Positions 46,441 through 58,139 of a stretch of 64,000 bases of DNA are shown in pieces. Made by a program: the position numbers and the translations under genes. The DNA is taken from positions 635,001-699,000 of the forward strand of contig JACGWO010000006.1 of NCBI GenBank assembly GCA_034509735.1, in the 5' to 3' direction. The notes below the pieces were generated by a model, which saw only the letters and a list, made by a program, of their open reading frames with translations, was not told the DNA's origin and made no database searches. This DNA is from Sesamum alatum (Eukaryota > Streptophyta > Magnoliopsida > Lamiales > Pedaliaceae). Within the stretch, counting starts at the first letter, position 1, and every line of letters begins with the position of its first letter.

Positions 46441-47088
46441 CGTATTTTTTGTAAGCTCTCATTTCAAGACTTGTGAAAAATCAGGCCCAAAGATCCTAAG
46501 TCGGACACAACCCAAACAAGCAACATTTTACACGCATCAGGAGGAATTTGTTTATTCGATGAAAACAAACGTCAGGAATACTAGATATAATTTATCAAGC
46601 CACAAAAAATTTACAAATAATAAACACCAGACCTCAGGGAAGAACAATGAAATTATTCATATATTATATGATAGTCGAATAATTAAATTTATTCAAAAAC
46701 GAGAAACGCAATTATAATATTATTGAAAATATTGTATGCATGATGAAAAATGATTATATGGAGAAGGGTGAGCATAAATAATAATAATAATAATAATAAT
46801 TTGAGATTAGTATTGGAAGTGGAGAAACCCCACTCGTGCGGACACCCCTCTCACGCTTCAATAATTATCCATTAAACTAATTAATTAAATTCCTTGAGAA
46901 GAAGACAAGCACAAGGCCACCCTTAAATTACTTAATTAATTTAAACTACACGAAAAACAACAACCGGTACTCGCCAAACCCCCCCCCCCCCAGCTTTGAT
47001 TTCGAACTCTTCAAAAGCGGATTTCTGCTCTTCCCAAAGTCGCTCTTCTCTCTATTATTATACCATTCCCACCTCCACCACTCTCTCC
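46441..47088. other. Upstream region of the LAX-type gene
   Basis: Contains an (AAT)n microsatellite (about 46777-46800) and a C13 tract (46979-46991). No other gene seen. Confidence 0.4.
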
Positions 47089-47096
47089 TATATAAA
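47089..47096 (+). promoter_or_regulatory. TATA box of the LAX-type gene
   Basis: TATATAAA, 113 bp upstream of the ATG at 47209, in a good position for a leader of about 80 nt. Confidence 0.6.
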
Positions 47097-47208
47097 CACA
47101 CATTCACATACATGAAATTACAGCTAGCTTCAGACTCATTGCAAGAAACACGCACTACACACACTACAGGCAGCAGCAGACAGAGAGGATATATATACAT
47201 ATATATAG

Positions 47209-49991
47209 ATGGCGGCGGTCTCCGACAAGGTGGTGGAGACTGTTATAGTCGGAAACTATGTGGAGATGGAGACTGTCGACGGGAAACCACGAGATATCAA
47301 GTCTAAAGTCTCCAAGTTCTTCTGGCATGGCGGCTCCGCCTATGATGCCTGGTTCAGCTGCGCTTCTAACCAGGTCTTGTCTTATTCTCTCTTTCTCTCT
47401 CTTCAACCAGCTGCCTTCTCTCTCTCTCTCTCTCTCAGACTCTTAACAGTTAACGTTGTATTAATTGTTCAGGTGGCTCAAGTGCTTCTGACATTGCCAT
47501 ACTCATTTTCTCAACTGGGAATGGTATCAGGGATTGCATTTCAACTGTTCTACGGTTTGATGGGGAGTTGGACGGCATACCTCATTAGCATACTCTATGT
47601 TGAGTACAGAACCAGAAAAGAAAGAGAGAAAGTTGATTTCAGGAACCATGTCATTCAGGTAATTTTTATTACTCAAAATTAATTTCTAACAAACAAACAA
47701 ACATGTAATAAAAAGACAAGAACAATTTAACGTTGTTTGTGTTTGTCACATGGGATTTCTGAGCATTAATTCTTGTTTAATTGATTGGGAAATTAAGCAG
47801 TGGTTTGAAGTTCTTGATGGGCTCCTCGGAAAACACTGGAGGAACGTGGGTTTGGCCTTTAACTGCACTTTTCTTCTCTTTGGATCCGTCATTCAACTCA
47901 TTGCCTGTGCTAGGTACGTACCTAATTATTTATTTTTCATTAATTCTAGTATAATTAATTATTTATACGTTTGTTTTGATGGGATATTAATTAATGCAGC
48001 AATATATATTACATAAATGACAATTTGGACAAGAGAACATGGACATACATATTCGGGGCATGTTGTGCCACCACCGTCTTCATCCCATCTTTCCATAATT
48101 ACAGAATTTGGTCTTTTCTTGGCTTGGTAATGACCACTTATACTGCTTGGTACCTCACTGTTGCATCCCTACTCCATGGCCAGGTACTTCGTTCAGATCT
48201 TCTGTTGCAATTTCTATTACATTTTATCGCGTATTATGATCAAAATCTTCAAATTATATGTATTAAAATTTGTGGGATTTAATGAAAGATTCGTTTGTAA
48301 TTATAATATTAACACTATATTTGAATATTGGACAAGTGCAAATATATATTACCAATATGAAATCTTGTGAACATGTGGTACGACCAAAGAGTCAATAATA
48401 AGATTCCAAGTCAAAAATGTCATTACCTACATTAATTAATTCTAATTAATTAATCACACATGCAGGTGGAGGATGTAAAGCACTCGGGTCCAACCAAGTT
48501 GGTGCTTTACTTCACAGGAGCCACAAACATTCTCTACACATTCGGGGGACATGCTGTTACTGTGTAAGACATTTTTTTCTCTATTCATCCTGTCATTTTT
48601 AATTATTTTGTCCGAGTCATGGTTAGGTCTTTGTCAGGCTGGCTTCCTAGTTCAGTAAATTCAATTAGGATAAATGAAATTTTAATTTTATTATTTATTT
48701 TGAAAGGGACTTAACCTTGACAAATATCCACGACAATGACATGATCCGACCATCCCATCTAATGACCAATCTTTTCTATTCCCTTTTATAGTTAAACAGC
48801 TCTCTATGCCAAGTCCTTTTCTTCCAAATTTCCAATAATGCCCCTTCCTCAGGCGTGCTCCTTGAGAAAGTTGGAACTTTTCTTTTTCCACTTTTTGCCA
48901 AAAAACAATTTAAATTAAAATTAATCACACAACGGGTGGCTGCGTATGTCGTTACCGTTTTTTTAATGTGACAGTGAAATTCGAAGTTATAGCAATAATG
49001 TCGGGATTTATTAGTTGAATATGATGTATTAATAGGAAGTAATTTTTGGTGTGCGTTGGGCAGAGAGATCATGCACGCGATGTGGAAGCCACAAAAGTTC
49101 AAGGCAATATACTTACTGGCCACGCTCTATGTCTTGACGCTGACCCTTCCATCTGCGGCCGCTGTCTACTGGGCTTTTGGAGATTTGCTTCTCAACCACT
49201 CCAATGCATTTTCTCTACTCCCAAGATCACCCTTTAGGGACATGGCTGTCATTTTGATGCTTATCCATCAGGCAGGGCACGGGCACACTTCTTATTACAA
49301 TTATAATCATATTACATTCTTAACTAACTAACTAACACGATGTTGTAATCATTATGATATGCGCAGTTTATAACTTTTGGGTTCGCATGCACGCCGCTGT
49401 ATTTTGTGTGGGAGAAGGCTATAGGCATGCATGAATGCAAGAGCTTGTGCAAGCGGGCGGCCGCGAGGTTGCCGGTTGTGGTGCCGATATGGTTCTTGGC
49501 CATCATCTTCCCATTCTTCGGCCCCATCAACTCCACCGTCGGATCGCTTCTTGTCAGCTTCACTGTTTACATTATTCCTGCTTTAGCCCACATTTTCACC
49601 TTCAGATCAGCTGCAGCCCGAGAGGTACAAATGATTTTGAATTCAATAAAGCCCATTAATTTTGTGATACAAGTTATTTGGATGACAATTATTGTGAATT
49701 TATTTGTTGCAGAACGCTGTGGAGCAGCCGCCCAAGTATTTTGGGAGGTGGGTGGGTGCCTATGTGATCAACATATTCGTAGTAGTGTGGGTTCTGATTG
49801 TTGGGTTTGGGTTTGGTGGATGGGCCAGCGTGACTAACTTCGTCCACCAAATTGACACATTTGGGCTTTTCACTAAGTGTTACCAGTGCCCACCTCCTCC
49901 ATCTCCGCCACACCTGGCCAATGCCACCGCTCCTCTTCCATCTCCGGCGGCCAACCTCACTCATCTGTCGCCACGTGTTCACAACCCTTGA
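47209..49991 (+). CDS. LAX2: AUX1/LAX family auxin influx carrier, closest to LAX2
   Basis: Eight exons: 47209-47373, 47473-47658, 47801-47913, 48000-48183, 48466-48563, 49064-49271, 49367-49624 and 49713-49991, giving 496 residues. Family signatures are complete: WHGGSAYDAWFSCASNQVAQ, LLTLPYSFSQLGM, SNIYYINDNLDKRTWTYIFG, HSGPTKLVLYFTGATNILYT, FGGHAVTVEIMHAMWKPQKF, FITFGFACTPLYFVWEK, PFFGPINSTVGSLLVSFTVY and HQIDTFGLFTKCYQC. About ten to eleven membrane spans (amino acid/auxin permease fold). It imports IAA across the plasma membrane by proton symport. The cytosolic N terminus (VVETVIVGNYVEME) resembles LAX2 more than AUX1 or LAX3. The C-terminal tail is Pro-rich and shows family-typical variability. 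Intron 6 has a GC donor (CAG then GCAGGG at 49272); all others are GT-AG. Confidence 0.94.
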
Positions 49992-51528
49992 GCTTTATTC
50001 TAATTGGTTAGTGGTTGCTCTAATTTACTTCACCGGCCGAAGAGGTAGAAGCGGATGCAATTCAGTGAATTAAATCACAAATCATTTTTTGCGCATCCCT
50101 TAAAGGAAAAATGGAATTTGTAATTTAGATTAGAGAGCTTTGATATTTAGTCAATTATTAAAAATATGTTCCTGCAATGAAGTTAGTATTTTGCTATTTA
50201 TGCTCCTTGTCTACTGCCTATATTTTCTATGCGCCTATTTCTTCGCATTTGATTTCTTGTTTCATATACCACTCCATCTTCTATTTTATTTAACATATAT
50301 ATATCACATTTATAAAAAACAATTCTTAGACAAAATAAATGACAAGCTTTGTACGTTTATAAATTCTTTCATTAGATAATAAATAATACAATTTTTTGTA
50401 CATGTGCATATATATCAAATTAAGTAAAACAAAAAATACAATAAAATTTGAAATAAAAAATTAAATTTTGATATTCATTCACTTCCTCTTTAAAAAATGC
50501 AAAAATAACAACAGTTCCAATTGAGTAGAAAAATGATATATTCCCTTACAACTTTCCCTTTTAATCTATATACTATATATTATGCTCTTAACCATCTTTT
50601 GGTGTTCTTTATGTCACCCACCCCAAAAAAAGAATCTCATGCATTTCTAATTTTTTTATAGATGTAATATTTGTATTAAATAATTATTTTATCTATAGTT
50701 TGAACTGTTCTCTTTATCCAAAAAATGTATATAAAAAATTACATAATTCTTTATTTAAAAAAATATGTGCACACACTAGAACATTGTTTACTATAGATAT
50801 TGATTCCAAGTGGGATTAATTATCCGAATTAACCTTACAGTAACAAAACCCAATGAGCAAAATATCTAGCTTGTGCTGGACAGTAAAAGAGCCCACAGCA
50901 TAGATGAGGAAAAAGAAAAGGCGCTTGATGAAATAATTGCCTGCTTTATTCAGAGAGAAGAGTAGAGAAAAGATATTTCACACTTTTCCCAGCCTATGGC
51001 CCCCACCCACTCTTTGTTGAGAAATAATATTAGTATAATAATGCAGAGTTTCTCGTAGATAGTGACAGCCCATCAGGTTTTACATGTCTTTTTCCATCAT
51101 ATATGAATTCAGAGAATACAGTACTTATCCTCTCATCCTTGATAATGTGTATGGAAACTGAGACTAATGGAGTGGGGAGGGAATTATTAATAGGGATGGA
51201 ACGAAACACTTTGAAGATGATTCATCAGACAATAAGAAATTCAACAGAGACTAACATCAACATGTATATCCATATACATGTATTATCAACAGAACAGAAG
51301 TGACACCTAAGGCCTAAACGCATATAGCAAGCAGTCAAGCAAGAGTTGTAACCAACATCTTCATTATAAGATTCAAAACCCTAAGGAGGAGAAGGCGACA
51401 ACAGCGCAACAAGACACAGGCAGAGAGTAAATGTAAAATGGTTCACCATCTCATAAAGCCTTAAATACCAAAACCACATAACAAACATCCGATAAACATG
51501 TAAAACAAGCATTCGCCTGACCAGTAGC
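49992..51528. other. Convergent 3' ends of LAX-type and cold-shock genes
   Basis: The two genes face each other. 49992-50150 is probably 3' UTR of the LAX-type gene and 51528-51360 of the cold-shock gene. No other coding exon recognised. Confidence 0.45.
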
Positions 51529-52089
51529 TCAGCGGTCGGCATTGGTGCAGTCACGAGCAAAGTGGCCTTCTTCACCACATTTATAACAACCACCACCACC
51601 TCCGCCTCCGCCGTATCTTCCACCACCTCCACCGCCACCGCCCTGGGGACACTCCCTGGCCATATGCCCAGTTTCACCACACTTAAAACAGCCACTCCCT
51701 CCTCCTCCGTATCCGCCTCCACCTCCTCCGTATCCGCCTCCGCCATAGCCTCCACCTCCATAAGAACGGCCGCCGCCTCTGCTACCCCCGTTGAACCCGC
51801 CTCCGCCGCCGCCGCCGCCTCTGCCACCCCCGTAAGATCCGCGGGTGCTGCCTTGCACAGGGGCACCATCAGGCCCCGTCACGTTCGCCGCCTTGAGTCG
51901 GCCATCATCGGAGTACTCCACCACGAACTCCACCGTCTCTCCTTCACCAAGGCTGCGGAAACCCTCAGATTTTATAGCTGATTGGTGAACGAAGATATCT
52001 TCGCTCCCATCATCAGGAGTTATAAACCCAAACCCTTTCTGATCATGAAACCACTTAACGGTTCCCCTCTTCACATCACTCTCCGCCAT
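51529..52089 (-). CDS. Cold-shock domain glycine-rich zinc-knuckle protein (GRP2/CSP type)
   Basis: Intronless, 186 residues. Residues about 8-75 form a cold-shock domain with RNP1 (KGFGFI, 18-23) and RNP2 (DIFVHQ, 31-36). A glycine/tyrosine-rich linker follows, with two CCHC zinc knuckles, CX2CX4HX4C, at 134-147 and 168-181 ([14 protein letters not shown] and [14 protein letters not shown]). This is the layout of Arabidopsis GRP2/CSP2, slightly shorter. Family members bind RNA and single-stranded DNA and act as RNA chaperones in cold response and development, in nucleus and cytoplasm. The ATG is preceded by a pyrimidine/CT-rich leader. GC content of the Gly-rich part is far above its surroundings, simply from GGN codons. 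Confidence 0.93.
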   Translation of the reverse strand: MAESDVKRGTVKWFHDQKGFGFITPDDGSEDIFVHQSAIKSEGFRSLGEGETVEFVVEYSDDGRLKAANVTGPDGAPVQGSTRGSYGGGRGGGGGGGGFNGGSRGGGRSYGGGGYGGGGYGGGGGGYGGGGSGCFKCGETGHMARECPQGGGGGGGGRYGGGGGGGGCYKCGEEGHFARDCTNADR

Positions 52090-52180
52090 TGATACAGAAC
52101 CCTAACCTTTCGCTGTTCTTTCTCTCTCTACTCTCTCTCTCTCACTCACTCTGCTTTGGAGGTTTGTACACTGCGAATGA

Positions 52181-52190
52181 CTATATATAA
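52181..52190 (-). promoter_or_regulatory. TATA box of the cold-shock gene
   Basis: Minus strand TTATATATAG, about 90-100 bp before the ATG at 52089, with a CT-rich leader between. Confidence 0.55.
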
Positions 52191-53906
52191 AGTGTTTGCG
52201 TCGCCGGGTGCCACGTAAGCGGATTTGATTTTTGAATCAATTGATGGCGAATTTCTAAGTGGGGTCCGGGTTTTTCTTTCTTCTAATTTTCTGATTAAGC
52301 ATTTTAGGAAATCAAAGCGACGGCTGGTGTTTATCGAGGAAATCCGACGAACAGGGATTGATACATCACCTTTCATTTGGCCGTTCGATTTAGGGCTTGG
52401 ACAGACGAGTGGTCAATTTTATTACCCCAAAATGTAGGTATTTCCTTAGCTGGAGTTTTTGGAATACTATTTTTTTATTACCTCAAAATACTATGTGCTA
52501 TATTCTAAATTCTCAACAAAAAAAAAAAAAATTATATCAATTTTCTATTTTGTATTTTCTCTAGTAATCAAGTGAATTTTTTGTCTTTACATAACTCGAT
52601 CAAACTTGAATCAGATGACAAGTATAAGGTCATGTGATTGGTGTATATTTAAGAAAAAATGACCAATTACATAATATGTACACCACACACTTGCTCTATA
52701 ATTCATTTGGTTCGACCAAACTTGGTCGGAACAATAATTTTTCAGTAATTAATTAACCAAACAAGAAATCTTGGTTGTCCTTTTTATGGTGTAAAAAATT
52801 TGTTTATTGGAAATATCTAAAATCAAGTCAATTGTTAATTGTTGTGTTTTTAAACAATTCTATGCTATTTTATACACCTAGAATGATAAAATATTCACTA
52901 TAAACCATCACTTAACATGTATAGTATTTTTTGTATTTTTAAGAAGTAATGTCATATATATGATTTTGAACAAGTTTCATATATTAATATTTCAAATTGT
53001 TCAAAACCAACCATAAACAAATTTCAAACATTATTGTCATCAAACATATTGTAAAAATAAATTAATGGATATACTACTAATAATAAAAACATTCTAAAGG
53101 CAAAAATTATACATAAAATATACCATAAATACATACAGCCTACCAGGTCGAAAAACTTTAAACTTCATTATAAGTATCTAAAATACAAATTTTAAAATGT
53201 AAGATACTATGCATTGAAAAGACAAGACATCAACCTTCTTACAAAAACTCTCTATTTTTAGAAAAGATATTTAGTCACGCACCAGGCATGTCGAGGATAA
53301 TTCTCATTTTTTTCCCTGCTCAAATCATAATCAGGTTATTGGCGTCATTTGTAGGAATGAGATAATGTATCAATCTCAAGCCCCTAGTTTAGGGACTGAT
53401 AATGTAGTCATATATTCGATATTTGTTGCACAATAGAGGATCTTGAAAAGTTTATAATCGTCGAATCCTAATAACGTATTTTTTTAAAAAAAAATTAGTC
53501 GACGTTGCACGCGATTTTCGTGAGCATATAAAAAATAAATGTGATGTGAAATGAAAAAAGAAAAGAATTTTGTGAAAAAAACAATCGCAGTGTAAAGAAA
53601 TAAAAAAGAAAAAAAGTTGGTGAGAAAAAAAATATAGAGAAGGTTGAGAAATACATAGTTAGTGGATTATTGTGGAGTCATTACAAGATAGTGAAATTAT
53701 TATTTTTGTGTTTAAATGAGTAAATTAGGTATTTAAATTAGTACGGCAAAAAAAAAATCTTTTATAATAATATATATAATATAAAATTCTTCTTAATAAT
53801 TAATCTTTCTAAAAATATAATATAAAATTGATACAAAATCATAATGAACAATATTCCGAAAGACCAGTAACTAATTGAGTTGCAAACAACTTTAGTTAAT
53901 AAAAAA
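52191..53906. other. Intergenic, no gene recognised
   Basis: AT-rich; no gene or bounded element found. Confidence 0.4.
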
Positions 53907-54330
53907 GGGTAAATTACAGTCACTTTTCATGAGATTTGACATAATTATAATTACCTTATCGTTGTTTGAAAAATTACAAATGCCCCTATGATGTTTGTAA
54001 TTTGTAACCAAATATCTCAAATTGACCATTTTGCCCTTGAATTTTTATTAAGATTGTAAAAAAATCAGCCAATGCAAATTATATTATTTCTCCTCTGTGT
54101 AAAAAATTTAAAAAACATCTCCCTACGTATTATAGTCCAAAAAAAATTCAAGGATTAAAATAAAAATAATTTAGTGTATAAAGACATTTTGATCAGTTTA
54201 CCAATAAAAATGGATAGAAATGGGTTATTTGTTAAATAGTTACAAATCTTATAGATGTATTTATAATTTTTTAAATAAAAATAAAATATTTATAATTATG
54301 TCAAATTTTTAAATAATTGTAATTTATGAT
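53907..54330. mobile_element. MITE of the GGGTAAATTACA family, decayed right end
   Basis: Left end GGGTAAATTACAGTCAC followed by the family blocks GAGATTTGACATAATTATAA and ATCGTTGTTTGAAAAATTAC. The right arm (TTATAATTATGTCAAATTT, TGTAATTTATGA) is recognisable but mutated and no target duplication is left. Confidence 0.6.
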
Positions 54331-54592
54331 AAGAGTGTGAAAAGGTAAAAGGTGTGATGATGAGTCAAAGAATGAGTTGACAGTCAAAGCATGTAAAAGG
54401 GGATGGGACGTATCCATGCTCTCTGCGTCGTTTTCCGACTTTTGTACAAAATTTTTTATTTATATTCTGTTTTCCGTTTCCATTTCTACCATGCTTCTCA
54501 TTTCTCATCTCTACAAATAAAAATCATCATTATTTATAATAATATAACTTTTTTTGTATCTTTATTTCCCACATTGTTGTAATTTTATTTAA

Positions 54593-54962
54593 GGATAAAT
54601 TACATCTACATTTCCTGAGTTTTATAATCATCTCATAAATAATTCATTTTCATAAAATTTTATGAGTGAACTGACCAAAATGCCCTCATGCACTGAATTA
54701 TTTTTATTTAATTTTTTAATTTTTTTTGGGGTACAATGTGCAGGGAGAGGTTTTTTAATTTTTTTACACAAATGAGCAATAATGCAATTTGCCTTGATCG
54801 ATTTTTCTACAATTTTAATAAAAAAAATTTAAGGGCAAAATAGTCAATTTCAGGCCTTTAATTAAAAATTACAAACCTCAGGAGAATATTTACAATTTTT
54901 CAAACAACGAGGGGATATTTGTAATTATGCCAAACCTCAGGGAAGGTAGATGTAATTTACCC
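54593..54962. mobile_element. MITE of the GGGTAAATTACA family, 9-bp target duplication
   Basis: Ends GGATAAATTACATCTAC and GTAGATGTAATTTACCC, with the inner block CAAACAACGAGGGGATATTT. Flanks TTTATTTAA (54584-54592) and TTTCTTTAA (54963-54971) match 8/9. Confidence 0.75.
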
Positions 54963-54971
54963 TTTCTTTAA

Positions 54972-55552
54972 TTAACTAAATATGTAATACTGCTGAATTA
55001 AAGGAGTAAATATGTAATATTATGTCAAAACAATTTGGAGTTTAGCCCCTTAACTATTCGTATTTTATTTGATTCATACAACATATTTTGGATTAAAACG
55101 TATTTATTTGAGTTTTGATTTGAGAATTTTTCTTAATTTGTATTCAGTGGACTGGATTGAAATTTTTACTATATTTTATTTTATTTATTTGATATATACA
55201 TATTATATACATAAAAGATATATTATTTATTTATTTAGAAAAAATTATATATATTAAATATGATTAAAAGAATAAAAAAAAAGGAATGAATCCCATAACC
55301 ATACTATAACAACTCCCACCGTCCATCACAGACAGAATTACCTCGTTTGCCTCAACTCCTTGAAAATTGGACATTGGGTGTACTGAATTAAATTAATGTT
55401 TTCATAAAATTGTACACCCAATCAGAAAATGGTGTAAAAATAAACATAGCCATAAATATCATTTTGTTTTGACAACTACATTACAAATTTTATTGGTCAT
55501 TCCACAAATTCAAACTTTGGCAATTTTATTATATATTTTTCAATTAGTATTT
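54972..55552. other. Intergenic, no gene recognised
   Basis: AT-rich; nothing identifiable. Confidence 0.4.
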
Positions 55553-56068
55553 TGATTCGGGTCACTGCATGTGATCCTAAGGGAGTATCTCACCAATACT
55601 TATGATCTCAAGCAAGCACCTCACCGAGTACCTCACTGAATGATCTCCTAAGTTTTCCAGACTTTGTGTATCCCTGATAAGAAGAAAGCACATCAGACTA
55701 GCCGAGAGTGTCCCAAGCGAAGACTTTTCGGGGCTTAAGTCAGTATAGATCAATATGGTGATATAGCAATATCATACAGTAATGTGGTCGAATATAACCC
55801 GAAGAACTTACAATAAATGTTGTTGGGTAGGTGTATATATAAAGACCAAATGTATGTACTTATCTGGTCTATGTGGACTGATCTCCAAACTTGAGTTGTC
55901 TAATCTTCAAGGGTTTAGATCTTGAACACCTAGCATCGAGTATGGTTCGGGTCGTTGATCCGGGTCGAGTCGGGTAGGGTACTGGGTAGTGCGCAGATCC
56001 ATGGACTTTTTGGTGATTTTGACACTTTTTTAGGACCATCTATGTCTTTTCGTGATATTTGGGTTACA
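55553..56068. mobile_element. LTR-like fragment
   Basis: A GC-richer island between TGATTCGGGTCA and GGGTTACA (TG...CA ends) with GTATATATAAAGACC near 55830 as a possible promoter. The neighbouring 5-mers do not match, so identity and borders are tentative. Confidence 0.35.
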
Positions 56069-57130
56069 CCCTTACTATACTTCTTCTGTAGATGTTACGT
56101 ATAATTCAAATATATTATACATAACATATACATAAGTACTAACAGAAAAATATAAATAAAATGAATTTATAATGATGGATATTATATAAATTATAATCAA
56201 ATAATAAGTTTGGTACAATTTTGGAATAGCATATAAATTATAGTCATTATGGATATGATTGGTATGGGGAATGGATTATGAATTGAATGAATATTGCCAG
56301 TTTTATTCCAAACACATGTATGGTGCAACTTTGAAATAGCAACACCCATTCCCTTGGGGATGCTCATTCTCATAAATATGGTATTAGTCATTCCCTCATT
56401 TACCGATGGTTTTAGCTATTCTCAATAGATTGAGAATAGATTTTTTTTTCTATATTCCTAAAATAACTTTCTAATAAAATTATAATTGCAACATTTATTG
56501 TCTCAACATTATATATTATTGTGAATACATTAAATAAAATGAATTTTAATATAAAATATTTAAATATGTGTTATCAAAATATAAACTATATAATATAAAG
56601 AAATTAATTTTTTTAAAAATTTTATTAAATATAATATTTGTTATTAACATCTTTATACCCACTTTACCAAATATTACTATACGTATATGCATTTGATCAA
56701 ATAATAAGTATTTATTAAAAAATTAAATATATATAAAAACATCCAATAATATATAATATTAATTTATAATTAACTTAATATTTCAAAAATAATATTTCTT
56801 ATGTCATTAATGAGATGTAGCCTAGTTGTTTTTTTATTTTAACTTTTAAGTTTCATTATTGACAAAACGTATAAATGTGTTATTTGAAAAGATTTGATTC
56901 AATTCTCTGTTTCATTCTTTTGGTATACCAAACATATGAATGACATACCAAAATCATTTTATTCCTATTTTGTTATATTTTCAAGTTTATTATATTCCCC
57001 TCAAATTCATTCCTACATACTAATCATAACTAATTTGTATTATACATAACATCTACAGAAGTACTAACAGAAAAATATAAAATAAAATAAATTTGTAACA
57101 ATGGATATTATATAAATTATAATCACAATC
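56069..57130. repeat. Direct repeats flanking a decayed insertion
   Basis: A block with TATTATACATAACAT, AGTACTAACAGAAAAATATAA and GGATATTATATAAATTATAATCA occurs at about 56117-56205 and again at about 57034-57125. The DNA between contains GGAATGGATTATGAATTG-type and TTGGTATACCAAACATATG strings seen in Harbinger/hAT-like MITEs. The insertion may have been mediated by the direct repeats; boundaries are unclear. Confidence 0.45.
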
Positions 57131-58110
57131 CAAATTTGTAATGATTGATACTATTTATATAAATTAAAGAACTTATACTTTATTGTTAAGAGAGAGAGAG
57201 GGGCCTTTTATATGATATTTTATTTTTAATTTGTCACATAACTCGTCGACCTTTCGTGAATCTAGAAAAAAGTTGGATCTCTTTCTAAAAATTAAGATGA
57301 AAGAAACTTTGTTGAAAATATTTATAAAGTACAATAGGTATTTTTTTTTTATAATGATATGCATTTATTTATAAAAATAATATTTATTTTTTGCACTTGA
57401 GTGTACCCTTATTGTTAGTTTATTACTGAGAAGGGTAAATGACAAAGAATTTATTCTTAGGTTTGAAATAATTATAAATATTCATCGTTTATTTGTAGAA
57501 TGATGAACATCTTCTAATTTTGGGTGAAATTATTTAAAAAAATATATATATTTTTTTTCAAAAAAAGTGTGGTTTTGAGATTCTTAAATATTCAAATCCC
57601 ATCTTTACTATTTTTTTTTAAATTCACACAAAGACGAAATTTCAAATCCTATTTTTGCCCAAATATGTAACAATTTCAAAACCACGCCATTTTTTCAAAT
57701 TTTTAAAAATTTGTTTTACATTTTTTAAATAATTTTATCCTAATTTTGACGGCTTATAAAACTAACCTAACTCGTTAGTCTCCATTAGGTTTTCATCTAT
57801 ATTTTATGGTAAACAGACCAAATGCCTTTCGAAATAAATATTATAATTTTACTTAGGTTTTAAACTTTTTTAAAATTTTCTTATAGACTTAGTGAATAAT
57901 TATTTTATAATCTTTCATTTAAAAAAAATAAGTAAAGTTGATAATTTTCGAACCTCCATCAAAAAATTATATAATTTTATCAGACATCATAATTATTTAT
58001 AATTTTATTAAATAATGATATAATATTCGTAATTATATGAAATATTAGGAAAATGGTTGTAATTTATCGAATTAAGAATGAAATACTTTTAATATTTGAA
58101 TTATTGTTAG
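57131..58110. other. Intergenic, partly decayed MITE-family sequence
   Basis: Begins with AT-rich DNA and a (GA)n run near 57190. From about 57430 (GGGTAAATGACA) to about 58067 (TTGTAATTTATC) the ends resemble the GGGTAAATTACA family but are too diverged for a target duplication to be seen. Confidence 0.35.
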
Positions 58111-58139
58111 TTGGCTTTTTGAAATTTCAGCGGCAATTC

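Noticed and set aside
51562..51981. Plus-strand 139-codon frame rich in Ser/Thr/Ala
   Set aside because: It is the antisense shadow of the glycine-rich cold-shock gene; GGN codons read backwards give Ala/Ser/Thr.
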